Positions 1-6,288 of a stretch of 13,029 nt of DNA are shown in pieces. The number at the start of each line of letters is the position of its first letter. Position 1 is the stretch's first letter. The notes under the pieces were generated by a model. The model was given only the letters and a program-made list of their open reading frames with translations. It did not search any database and had not been told where the DNA came from. Source of the DNA: CAZQKL01 sp964593895 [NCBI: uncultured bacterium] (GTDB lineage Bacteria > DYJV01); assembly GCA_964593895.1 (NCBI GenBank), contig CAZQKL010000059.1, forward strand, positions 1 to 13,029, written 5' to 3'. Made by a program: the position numbers and the translations under genes.

Positions 1-403
1 ATGGATTAAGGATGAAATTGTTATTTTTGCTGGGAAAAACAATCCAATTTCAAAAAAGGAAAAAGTTACCATTAAAGACCTTGAAAATTCAAAATGGGTT
101 TTAAGGGAAAAAGGTTCTGGCACAAGGGATATTTTTGAAAAGGTTATTTCAAAAAAGATTAAAAATTTGAATATATGTATGGAAGCAAATCAGATTGAAG
201 CAATAAAAAATATTGTTGCCTGCGGGAATTGTATAGGGGCTTTATCAATAATTTCCATAAAAAAAGAAGTTGAATTAAAAAAACTTGTTGTATTAAATGT
301 CCCATTTAAAATAAAAAGAGACTTTAAAATTTTTATTCATAAGAAAAAATACATTACTCCAATTCTTGAACATTTTATTGAAAATGTGAAAAAAATCTGT
401 TAA
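1..403 (+). CDS. LysR-family transcriptional regulator, C-terminal part (5' end outside window)
   Basis: The frame is open from base 2 and ends at TAA 401-403, giving about 133 residues of the C-terminal effector-binding domain. The DNA-binding helix-turn-helix lies upstream of the window. The segment WVLREKGSGTR (bases about 92-124) is the signature stretch of the CysB/CysL/YeiE-like LysR effector domain, where the Ser/Gly/Thr loop contacts the ligand. The later VACGNCIGALS part matches the usual 'G.GI..lp' region, and the C-terminus has the normal family length. The gene precedes rfbC by only 8 bases, so the two are probably co-transcribed. That is unusual, because LysR genes are typically divergent from their targets. 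The ligand cannot be read from this fragment. An ATG at 167 is internal and not a real start. Confidence 0.85.
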   Translation, partial: WIKDEIVIFAGKNNPISKKEKVTIKDLENSKWVLREKGSGTRDIFEKVISKKIKNLNICMEANQIEAIKNIVACGNCIGALSIISIKKEVELKKLVVLNVPFKIKRDFKIFIHKKKYITPILEHFIENVKKIC

Positions 404-411
404 GAAAAAGC

Positions 412-960
412 ATGCCATTTGAATTTTTCTCTCTTGAAATAAAAGATGTTATAGTTGTTAAACCAAAAGTTTTTGAGGACAGTAGAGGTTTTTTTCTTGA
501 AACTTATAAAAAAAGTGAATTTGAAAAAGCTGGGATAAAAGAAAACTTTAATCAGGATAATCATTCAAAATCTGTAAAAAATGTTTTAAGAGGAATACAT
601 TTTCAGCTCAATCCAAAGGCTCAAGCAAAGCTTGTAAGGTGCATAAAGGGGAAAATTTTTGATGTTGCAGTTGATTTGAGAAAAAACTCTCCAACTTTTA
701 AAAAATGGGTGGGGATAGAACTTTCTGAAGAAAATAAACTTATGTTATACATACCTGCAGGATTTGGACATGGTTTTTTAACTCTATCAGATGAGGCTGA
801 AGTTTTATATAAAGTAACAGAGGAGTATTCACCCCAGCATGATGCTGGAATAAGATGGGATGACCCTGATATTGGAATTACATGGGGAATAGAAAATCCT
901 ATTCTTTCAAAAAAAGATGCTAATCTTCCATATTTAAAAGATTTAACTCAATTATTTTAA
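412..960 (+). CDS. rfbC: dTDP-4-dehydrorhamnose 3,5-epimerase (RmlC)
   Basis: This 182-residue cytoplasmic cupin enzyme has the usual length of RmlC. It epimerises C3 and C5 of dTDP-4-keto-6-deoxyglucose, the third step of dTDP-L-rhamnose synthesis for surface polysaccharide. Visible family motifs are RGFFLETY (25-32), the substrate-site QDNHS (48-52), VLRGIHFQ (58-65) with catalytic-base His63, PAGFGHGF (115-122), Tyr133 as the acid/stacking residue, and the C-terminal SKKDANLPYL with Asp169 of the His-Asp dyad. All catalytic residues are present. The start ATG is 8 bases after the LysR stop, with only a weak purine-rich AAGAAAAAG upstream. Its TAA overlaps the ATG of nfo (TAATG), implying translational coupling. 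No rfbA, rfbB or rfbD lies in the window, so the rest of the pathway must be elsewhere or upstream. Confidence 0.96.
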   Translation: MPFEFFSLEIKDVIVVKPKVFEDSRGFFLETYKKSEFEKAGIKENFNQDNHSKSVKNVLRGIHFQLNPKAQAKLVRCIKGKIFDVAVDLRKNSPTFKKWVGIELSEENKLMLYIPAGFGHGFLTLSDEAEVLYKVTEEYSPQHDAGIRWDDPDIGITWGIENPILSKKDANLPYLKDLTQLF

Positions 961-1814
961 TGTTTCCTAAAATTGGAGCTCATCAGTCAATATCAGGTGG
1001 AATTCATAAAGCAATAATTAGAGCCAAAAGTATAGACACAGATATTTTGCAAATTTTTACAAAAAATTCAAATAGATGGATTGGGAAAAAAATTAATAAT
1101 GAAGATTTGAAATTGTATTTTGAATTAAGGGAAAAGTATGAAATAAAGAAGGTCATTGCTCATGCAGGTTATTTAATAAATCTTGCAACACCAGATAAAG
1201 AAAATTTAAAAAAATCTATTGATTGCTTGAAACAGGATATTGAAAATTCATTACTTTTAGAAATAGATTTTCTTGTTCTTCATCCAGGTTCACATAAAGG
1301 AACTTCTGAAAATGAAGGAATTATAAGAGTTGCAGAAAATCTTGATAAAATCTTAAAAGATTATGCAAATGAAAAAATATATATTTTACTTGAAACAACT
1401 GCAGGTCAGTGAAATTCTATTGGCTATAAAATAGAGCATCTCTATGAGATTAAAAATAAAATGGATTTTAAAGATAAAATAAAATTCTGTCTTGATACAT
1501 GCCACTTATTTGCTGGAGGATATAACATTTCTAATGAATTAGAATATAAAAAATTTAAGGAGAAAATAAAAAATTTTCTGGGGATAGAAAATATACCTGT
1601 TATACATCTTAATGATTCAAAAAAAGAGTTATCTTCAAGAGTTGACAGACATGAACATATAGGAAAGGGCAAAATTGGACTTAAAGGTTTTTCTAATTTT
1701 TTAAATGACCCAGATTTTCAAGATAAATTTTTCATAATAGAAACACCAAAAAGTGGCCAAATGGATATAATTAACATTCAAACTTTGAAAAGATTAATAA
1801 AAAAGAGGGCATAA
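960..1814 (+). pseudogene. nfo: endonuclease IV (Nfo) interrupted by one in-frame TGA
   Basis: Read through one stop, this is a full-length 284-codon class II AP endonuclease, a TIM-barrel DNA-repair enzyme that cuts 5' of abasic sites using three zinc ions. The same frame holds 960-1412 (150 residues, ending LLETTAGQ) and continues after TGA 1410-1412 with NSIGYKIEHL. The family reads ETTAGQG(S/T)NLGYK, so the stop replaces the Gly after GQ; GGA to TGA is one base change. All nine metal ligands known from E. coli Nfo have counterparts: His68, His108, Glu145, Asp179, His182, His216, Asp229, His231 and Glu261. There is no frameshift or other decay. It could be a recent nonsense mutation, a sequencing or assembly error, or (less likely) readthrough; an ATG at 1461 could start a C-terminal fragment. 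Standard-code use of TGA elsewhere in the window argues against recoding. TAA 1812-1814 sits in the loop of the terminator. Confidence 0.85.
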
Positions 1815-1831
1815 AGCCCTCTTATTTTTTT
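1801..1831. terminator. Bidirectional intrinsic terminator shared by nfo and flavodoxin gene
   Basis: AAGAGGGC (1803-1810), loop ATAAA (1811-1815) and GCCCTCTT (1816-1823) form a perfect 8-bp G+C-rich stem. It is followed on the plus strand by ATTTTTTT and preceded by an A run that becomes a U tract on the minus strand. The nfo stop (1812-1814) lies in the loop and the flavodoxin stop (1822-1824) overlaps the descending stem, so one hairpin ends both convergent units. Confidence 0.92.
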
Positions 1832-2268
1832 GCCATTTCGCAAACAGCTTTTCCGTAGTCTTGACAAGCTCTAATATACTCCATGTTATCAATATTTGCC
1901 TCTTTCACATTAAAAGAACCTAAATTTACTGGTTTCATATTAAACACAAATTCCATGGTTTCAAGAATTAATTTTGGAGCATCTCCTGAATGAGTGTATG
2001 AGCCAAAAGCTCCAGCAATTTTCCCATCAAGACCTGCCTCTTTTGCAAGGAACAGAAAAGTTTTCATCTTCTGAGGCATATCTCTATGATATGTTGGACA
2101 GCCAAAAATGTAGGCATCATATCCTTGCAAATCTTCAGCCTTTTTAATTTCGCTAATCTTTTTTACATCAACTTCACATCCAGCAATTCTTACTCCTTCT
2201 GCAATATACTCAGCCAGTTTCTCAGTGTGTCCTTTTAAACTAAAATACGCAATTAAAACTTTTCCCAT
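1822..2268 (-). CDS. Flavodoxin (flavodiiron-type flavodoxin domain protein)
   Basis: This 148-residue FMN-binding electron carrier is the last gene of the redox operon. The N-terminal MGKVLIAYFS strand leads into the phosphate-binding loop S10-LKGHT-15. It is followed by the isoalloxazine-contacting loops GCPTYHRDMP (56-65) and FGSYTHSGDAP (88-98). The latter two resemble the flavodoxin half of flavodiiron proteins more than classical long-chain flavodoxins, but no metallo-beta-lactamase half is attached or nearby. I chose ATG 2268-2266 because it has GAGGAG upstream, inside the rubredoxin 3' end, and opens the first beta strand. A longer frame reaching back to 2346 only runs through rubredoxin codons. 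The 4-base gap after rubredoxin suggests the two are made together, possibly as redox partners; that pairing is inference. Confidence 0.9.
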   Translation of the reverse strand: MGKVLIAYFSLKGHTEKLAEYIAEGVRIAGCEVDVKKISEIKKAEDLQGYDAYIFGCPTYHRDMPQKMKTFLFLAKEAGLDGKIAGAFGSYTHSGDAPKLILETMEFVFNMKPVNLGSFNVKEANIDNMEYIRACQDYGKAVCEMAKK

Positions 2269-2272
2269 TTTT

Positions 2273-2434
2273 TTACTCCTCTTTTGTAAAATCTTCTTTT
2301 CCTGCACCACAGATTGGGCAAACCCAATCCTCTGGAAGCTCTTCAAAAGGAGTTCCAGGTGCTATCCCATTATCTGGGTCTCCCTTTTCTGGGTCATAAA
2401 CATATCCACAAACTTCACAAACATATTTAGCCAT
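2273..2434 (-). CDS. Rubredoxin
   Basis: This small gene codes for 53 residues: ATG at 2434-2432, TAA at 2275-2273. Rubredoxins hold one iron in four cysteines and pass single electrons in the cytoplasm. The sequence shows CEVCGY (Cys6, Cys9) and the second knuckle [10 protein letters not shown] (Cys39, Cys42), with the usual [10 protein letters not shown] and [11 protein letters not shown] between, so it is complete and of normal length. GGAGG stands 5 bases before the ATG. It lies 12 bases after ferritin and 4 bases before flavodoxin. In anaerobes rubredoxin is the usual electron donor to superoxide reductase, encoded two genes upstream in the same operon. Confidence 0.97.
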   Translation of the reverse strand: MAKYVCEVCGYVYDPEKGDPDNGIAPGTPFEELPEDWVCPICGAGKEDFTKEE

Positions 2435-2446
2435 GATTTCCTCCAA

Positions 2447-2965
2447 TTATTTACTATTTTGGTTTAATGGTAAAGTTATTGTCCTCTGGCCTAATTCCCT
2501 ATCCATCATGAATAACCCATTACCTCTATCTCCAATCATTTCAAGTTTCTGCACAATCTCACTAACACTTGCCTCTTCCTCAACCTGCTCAGCAACAAAC
2601 CATTGTAGGAAATTGTTTGTCATGTAATCATTTTCTTCCATGGCAATTTTTACAAGGTTATTTATTAATCCTGAAACATATCTTTCATGCTCCAAAGCAG
2701 ATTTAAAAGCATCAAGTGGAGAATTCCATTCTTTTGGTGGTTTTTTTATCTCTTCAAGCTCAACCTTTCCTCCTCTGTCAAATACATAATCGTAAATCTT
2801 TTTTGCATGACCTATTTCTTCAACAGTTTGAGCTTCCATCCATTTTGCAAATCCTGTTAAACCTTTATCCTGAAAATACGCGCTCATTGAAAAGTATAGA
2901 TACGCAGAATAGAATTCAGCATTAATCTGCTTATTTAATTCCTTTTGCATTCTTTCAGATAACAT
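2447..2965 (-). CDS. ftnA: Non-haem ferritin (FtnA type)
   Basis: This 172-residue ferritin subunit should assemble into a cage that oxidises Fe(II) and stores it as ferric mineral. The ferroxidase-centre residues stand where E. coli FtnA has them: Glu17 (QINAEFYSAYLY), Glu50 and His53 (VEEIGHAKK), Glu94 (LEHER), and Gln127 with Glu130 (AEQVEEE), plus Tyr24. There is no haem-ligand methionine pattern of bacterioferritin, and the length fits FtnA. The start at 2965 (MLSERMQKEL) is preceded by AAAGGAG; an upstream ATG at 3043 would run inside dfx and is rejected. It lies 16 bases after the superoxide reductase stop. Placement in a PerR-led operon suggests induction by peroxide, to withdraw iron that would otherwise feed Fenton chemistry. 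Confidence 0.95.
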   Translation of the reverse strand: MLSERMQKELNKQINAEFYSAYLYFSMSAYFQDKGLTGFAKWMEAQTVEEIGHAKKIYDYVFDRGGKVELEEIKKPPKEWNSPLDAFKSALEHERYVSGLINNLVKIAMEENDYMTNNFLQWFVAEQVEEEASVSEIVQKLEMIGDRGNGLFMMDRELGQRTITLPLNQNSK

Positions 2966-2981
2966 AATCTTACTCCTTTTA

Positions 2982-3365
2982 TTAATTTTCAGCTTTCCAA
3001 ACTCCATGGAGATTACAATGTTCTCTTGCAGTAACTTTTTCATTATCTACTTTAAAAACTGCCACAGGTTCATCTCCAGGTTTTAAAAATTGTCTGTAAG
3101 CTTTACCATCATCTGTTATTAGCTCAATCCATTCAATATAATGTTTTTCTTCCATTGGGTGAACTACACTACCAACTGTAACTTTATATCCTCCTTCAAT
3201 TTTTTCAATAACCGGCACATGTTTTTCTTTTGCAGCATCAACTGTATTTTCAGAAAGTAATACCATTTCCTGACCGCAACATGTTAATTTACCCTTTCCT
3301 CCATGGATAACTTCAACAATATTACCACAAATTTCACACTTATAAATTTGCAATTTTTCAGCCAT
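2982..3365 (-). CDS. dfx: Desulfoferrodoxin / superoxide reductase (class I, two iron centres)
   Basis: This 127-residue cytoplasmic enzyme reduces superoxide to hydrogen peroxide without releasing oxygen, the anaerobes' alternative to superoxide dismutase. The N-terminal desulforedoxin domain has all four rubredoxin-like ligands, Cys10, Cys13, Cys29 and Cys30, making it class I rather than neelaredoxin. The catalytic domain has Glu47-Lys48 and the square-pyramidal iron ligands His49 (EKHVP), His69 (VVHPM), His75 (EKHY), Cys117 and His120 (REHCNLHG). Nothing is missing and the length is typical. The ATG at 3365 follows a strong GGGAGGTG ribosome site in the 21-base gap after perR. Electrons probably come from the rubredoxin in the same operon (inference from context and known systems). 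Confidence 0.97.
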   Translation of the reverse strand: MAEKLQIYKCEICGNIVEVIHGGKGKLTCCGQEMVLLSENTVDAAKEKHVPVIEKIEGGYKVTVGSVVHPMEEKHYIEWIELITDDGKAYRQFLKPGDEPVAVFKVDNEKVTAREHCNLHGVWKAEN

Positions 3366-3386
3366 TTTTACACCTCCCTAAAATTT

Positions 3387-3776
3387 TTAATTATTAGATA
3401 AATGGCAATCTGAACAAATACCAACTACTTCAAGATTTAAATCTTCTACTTCTGAATTTTCAGAAATATAATTCTTTAAAATCTCTTCCATTTTTAAAAT
3501 ATCCTTTTCATTTACAAAAATATCTTCCACTTTCCCGCATTTTACGCATCTTAAATGAAAATGTTTTGAAATATCTCCATCCCATCTTTTTTCTCTACCT
3601 GGAATTTCAAGCTTTTTAATTATTCCTTCTTCAGCCATAATCTCAAGATTTCTGTATACAGTTCCTAAACTTATTTTTGGCATTTTTTTTCTTAAAATTT
3701 CATAAAGTTCAACAGCTGTGGGATGGGTCTTTAACTTTCTTAATTCTTCTAAAATAACCTCTCTCTGCTTTGTCAT
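3387..3776 (-). CDS. perR: PerR-type peroxide-sensing Fur-family repressor
   Basis: This 129-residue Fur-family repressor has an N-terminal winged helix (about 1-65; ISLGTVYRNLE is the recognition region) and a C-terminal dimerisation domain with structural zinc Cys77, Cys80, Cys121 and Cys124. The regulatory-metal positions equivalent to B. subtilis PerR His37, Asp85, His91, His93 and Asp104 are His18, Asp66, His72, His74 and Asp85. The Asp at position 66, where Fur has Glu, is the known marker of peroxide-sensing PerR. The protein begins directly at the TKQR helix, so the N-terminal helix is short. ATG 3776-3774 lies 15 bases from the Shine-Dalgarno AAGGGGGAG; an ATT at 3785-3783 lies 6 bases from it and would add three residues (IKR read as MKR), giving the common RMTKQR start. 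The gene heads the redox operon and has a Fur/PerR box over its promoter, so it is probably autoregulated. Confidence 0.9.
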   Translation of the reverse strand: MTKQREVILEELRKLKTHPTAVELYEILRKKMPKISLGTVYRNLEIMAEEGIIKKLEIPGREKRWDGDISKHFHLRCVKCGKVEDIFVNEKDILKMEEILKNYISENSEVEDLNLEVVGICSDCHLSNN

Positions 3777-3791
3777 CCTTTTAATGGTTAT

Positions 3792-3800
3792 CTCCCCCTT
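3792..3800 (-). promoter_or_regulatory. Ribosome binding site of perR, placed for an upstream ATT start
   Basis: On the minus strand AAGGGGGAG ends 15 bases before the ATG at 3776 but only 6 bases before an in-frame ATT at 3785. The spacing, not a known start site, suggests that ATT may initiate translation. An AAAAGG abutting the ATG is too close to serve as a ribosome site. Confidence 0.5.
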
Positions 3801-3807
3801 TCTTTTT

Positions 3808-3822
3808 TGATAATAATTATTA
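3808..3822. promoter_or_regulatory. Fur/PerR box upstream of perR
   Basis: TGATAATAATTATTA matches the 7-1-7 inverted repeat TGATAAT-N-ATTATCA of Fur-family operators at 14 of 15 positions. It also resembles the PerR consensus TTATAATNATTATAA. It lies 32 bases upstream of the perR ATG and covers the proposed -10 element, so bound repressor would block RNA polymerase. This predicts autoregulation and joint control of dfx, ftnA, rubredoxin and flavodoxin. Confidence 0.75.
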
Positions 3823-3845
3823 ATTTAAAAAATTTTTTTTGTCAA
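3816..3845 (-). promoter_or_regulatory. Sigma-70-type promoter of the perR-dfx-ftnA-rubredoxin-flavodoxin operon
   Basis: On the minus strand a perfect -35 TTGACA (3845-3840) is followed by an 18-base A/T-tract spacer and -10 AATAAT (3821-3816, 5 of 6 matches). The -35 hexamer overlaps the priA TGA stop (3844-3842) and the -10 lies inside the Fur/PerR box. I see no G+C-rich terminator between priA and this promoter, so some readthrough from the upstream operon is possible. Confidence 0.7.
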
Positions 3846-6004
3846 GAAATATTTTCTGGGTCTATATCTACTTTTACATCTACTCCTGATGGAAATTTTA
3901 AATTTAAAATCTTTTTTACCGCTAAATTCAAATCCTTCCTTGATTTTGATTTTAGCAAAACTGAAAATCTATATTTATTTCTAATTTTCTTTATTGGACT
4001 TTCACTTGGTCCTAATGTTAGGACATTTTTAAATTTTAAAAATTTTTTTATCTCATTTACACAAGTTTTCAATTTATCATAATTTAAACTTTCAAAAATA
4101 ATATGTGAAAGATTGTAATATGGAGGATATTTTGCAACTTCTCTAAATTTAAGTTCACTTTCGTAAAATCCCTTAAAATCATAATTTTTAAAATATTTAT
4201 AAACATAATTTTCTGGCTCAAAAGTTTGAATTATTACCTTACCTTTATTTTTATCTCTTCCAGCTCTTCCTGAACATTGAACAAGCAGTTGAAAAGCTCT
4301 CTCAGAAGAAGTATAATCTGGAAAATTTAAAATATTATCTACAGTAATAATTCCAACAAGATTTACATTTTTAAAATCATGACCCTTTGCTATCATCTGA
4401 GTTCCAACTATAACATCTATTTCTCCTTTATTAAACCTTTTTAAAATTTTTATCAACTCTCCCTTTTTTGAAGTAGCAAAGAGGTCAAATCTTGCAACTT
4501 TTACATTTTCAAGTTCATTTAAAATCTTCTCTTCAATTTTTTCTGTTCCTTTTCCACCGAGACGGAGATACGAAGAGAAACAGTTTGGACAGGTAAAAAC
4601 CTTTGGATAATAATTTTCACAATATGGACAGTAAAGAGCATCTTTACTCTTAAAATATGTTAGGGTTATATCACAATTTTTGCATTTAAAAACATAACCA
4701 CAATTTGCACAGAAAATGTAACTTGCATAGCCTTTTTTATTTATAAATAAAATTACCTGAGAGTTATTTTTTACACTATTTTCTATCTCTTTTTTTAATT
4801 TTCCTGAAATTATCTTATCCTCTTTTTCCTTTTTCATATCTATTATTTCCACTTCTGGAAGTGGATTTAAATTAGCTCTATAAAGTATCTCATAATAATG
4901 GTATTTCCCTGTAATTGCATTATAATATGAACGAATAGAAGGAGTGGCACTTCCAAGAATTACAGGAATTTTATATATTTTTCCTTTAATTATTGCACAA
5001 TCTCTTGCATTATATCTTGGTTTTTCCTCCTGTTTATAGCTTGTTTCATGCTCTTCATCAACAATTATTAAACCAATATTTTTTAATGGTGCAAAAATTG
5101 CAGACCTTGCACCTAAAATTATATCAATTTTTCCCTCAGATATTTCTTCCCATAATTTATTTTTCTTTGATTGAGTAATTTTACTGTGAATTATTCCTAT
5201 TTTTTTATCAGGAAAATTTTTAGAAAAAATTTCAAAAAGAGAGGGTGTTAATGCAATTTCTGGAACAAGATAAATTATACTCTTTTCTTTTTTAAAAACT
5301 TCTTCAATTGCTTTTAAATATATTTCTGTTTTACCACTTCCTGTTATGCCAAAAATTAGATGAACTGAAAATTCATTTTTAAGATAATTTTTTAATTTAT
5401 CCCACACATGTTGCTGATAAATATTTAACCTTTCAGGCCTTTTATAATTATAGGAAATATCAAATTCTTCAACTTTAAAATCTGTTTTTGTTATTCTATA
5501 CGATTTTTTTGTTAAACTTATAACTTTTTTTTCAATTAATCTGTTAAAATAGATAAAAAAATAAGGAATTTTTTTCTGAATTTTACTTAAAGGTATTTTA
5601 CTTTTTATCAACTCAACTATTTCCTTTTCTACTTTTTCCAGATTGTTTTTATCATTTTCAACTTTTACCTTTAACGAATTTATATTAAAAGAAGGAATTG
5701 CGCTGAAAATAACCTGACCAAGAGGGACAATGTAATAATCAGCTATCCATTTATAAAATTTATACTCATTTTCATTTATAATTGGGAGTTTATCAATCAA
5801 ATCAATTACTTTTTCAACTTTAAATTCAAAATGCTCCTCTTTTTCATAAAATTCTTCTATGACAAATCCTATTTTTACTTTATTTTTAAATGGAATAAAA
5901 ACTCTTTTAAACTTAAATGAAAAATCTTCAAATTCTTTAGGAACTAAATATACAAAATCTGAAAAAATATTCAAATTAAGGACTACTTTTACAAATTTTT
6001 GCAT
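3842..6004 (-). CDS. priA: Primosomal protein N', PriA replication-restart helicase
   Basis: This 720-residue superfamily 2 helicase recognises abandoned replication forks and reloads the replisome. An N-terminal DNA-binding region (about 1-180) is followed by the helicase core: Walker A GITGSGKTE (219-227), Walker B DEEH (316-319), the PriA aromatic-rich loop after it (HETSYKQEEKPRYNARD), motif III LGSATPS (350-356), and motifs V and VI, GTQMIAKGHDF and QCSGRAGRD. Eight zinc cysteines sit in CANC, CKNC, CPYC and CPNC (432/435, 441/444, 459/462, 472/475). The C-terminus ends VDIDPENIS, close to the usual family end, so TGA is a true stop. The ATG overlaps the stop of the DUF721 gene upstream (TAATG). 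Length is normal for PriA. Confidence 0.97.
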   Translation of the reverse strand: MQKFVKVVLNLNIFSDFVYLVPKEFEDFSFKFKRVFIPFKNKVKIGFVIEEFYEKEEHFEFKVEKVIDLIDKLPIINENEYKFYKWIADYYIVPLGQVIFSAIPSFNINSLKVKVENDKNNLEKVEKEIVELIKSKIPLSKIQKKIPYFFIYFNRLIEKKVISLTKKSYRITKTDFKVEEFDISYNYKRPERLNIYQQHVWDKLKNYLKNEFSVHLIFGITGSGKTEIYLKAIEEVFKKEKSIIYLVPEIALTPSLFEIFSKNFPDKKIGIIHSKITQSKKNKLWEEISEGKIDIILGARSAIFAPLKNIGLIIVDEEHETSYKQEEKPRYNARDCAIIKGKIYKIPVILGSATPSIRSYYNAITGKYHYYEILYRANLNPLPEVEIIDMKKEKEDKIISGKLKKEIENSVKNNSQVILFINKKGYASYIFCANCGYVFKCKNCDITLTYFKSKDALYCPYCENYYPKVFTCPNCFSSYLRLGGKGTEKIEEKILNELENVKVARFDLFATSKKGELIKILKRFNKGEIDVIVGTQMIAKGHDFKNVNLVGIITVDNILNFPDYTSSERAFQLLVQCSGRAGRDKNKGKVIIQTFEPENYVYKYFKNYDFKGFYESELKFREVAKYPPYYNLSHIIFESLNYDKLKTCVNEIKKFLKFKNVLTLGPSESPIKKIRNKYRFSVLLKSKSRKDLNLAVKKILNLKFPSGVDVKVDIDPENIS

Positions 6005-6288
6005 TATCTTTTAAAATAGATTTTAATATCTCTTATCTCAAAATCTTTAAAAAATAAGTTAATCTTTTCAATTATCTCTTCTTTAAAAAAATAAAGTTCT
6101 TGTTTCCAGGCAGGATTTGAACATTTTATATAAAGGGTTTCCCTCTCAATCCTATCAGGATTTGACACTGAAGCAATTAGGTCTCCAACAATATTTTTCC
6201 AGTTTTTTTTTAAAATTCCAGCATAATAAAGATTTTTATAACCAAGATTTATTAAAACATCTTTTATAACATCGTTGATTTTTTCCAT
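6004..6288 (-). CDS. DUF721 / DciA-like protein, probable replicative helicase loader
   Basis: This 94-residue protein has the DUF721 (DciA) pattern: helical start, Trp30 then IVGDLIA with Gly35, Pro44, the strand LYIKCSNPAWKQEL with Trp61, and a final helix and strand. DciA is the ancestral bacterial factor that interacts with DnaB helicase and helps load it onto DNA. The protein is short but spans the whole domain and lacks the extra tail of many DciA proteins. The stop of ricT overlaps its ATG (TAATG), with GAGG just before, and its own stop overlaps the priA ATG. Sitting directly upstream of PriA, it plausibly supplies helicase loading for restart; that link is inference. Confidence 0.82.
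   Translation of the reverse strand: MEKINDVIKDVLINLGYKNLYYAGILKKNWKNIVGDLIASVSNPDRIERETLYIKCSNPAWKQELYFFKEEIIEKINLFFKDFEIRDIKIYFKR

Noticed and set aside
1410-1412. Alternative genetic code with UGA read as glycine or tryptophan
   Set aside because: priA, holB, the mltB-like gene and the TIM-barrel gene end in TGA at natural C-termini or at ATGA/TTGA junctions with the next gene, and no other conserved Gly or Trp position in the window is TGA.
1436-1450. Hairpin after the nfo TGA as a recoding (selenocysteine or readthrough) element
   Set aside because: The stem ATCTC-TAT-GAGAT has only five pairs and is A/U-rich, and the family has Gly, not Cys or Sec, at this site.
1822-2346. Longer flavodoxin start at 2346
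   Set aside because: The first 26 residues are out-of-frame rubredoxin sequence; ATG 2268 has a GAGGAG site and begins the first beta strand.
2966-3043. N-terminal extension of ferritin from 3043
   Set aside because: It overlaps dfx codons in another frame and has no counterpart in ferritins; ATG 2965 has AAAGGAG upstream.
3824-3839. A-tract/T-tract palindrome after priA as a terminator
   Set aside because: It has no G+C stem and works better as the A/T-rich spacer between the -35 and -10 of the perR promoter.
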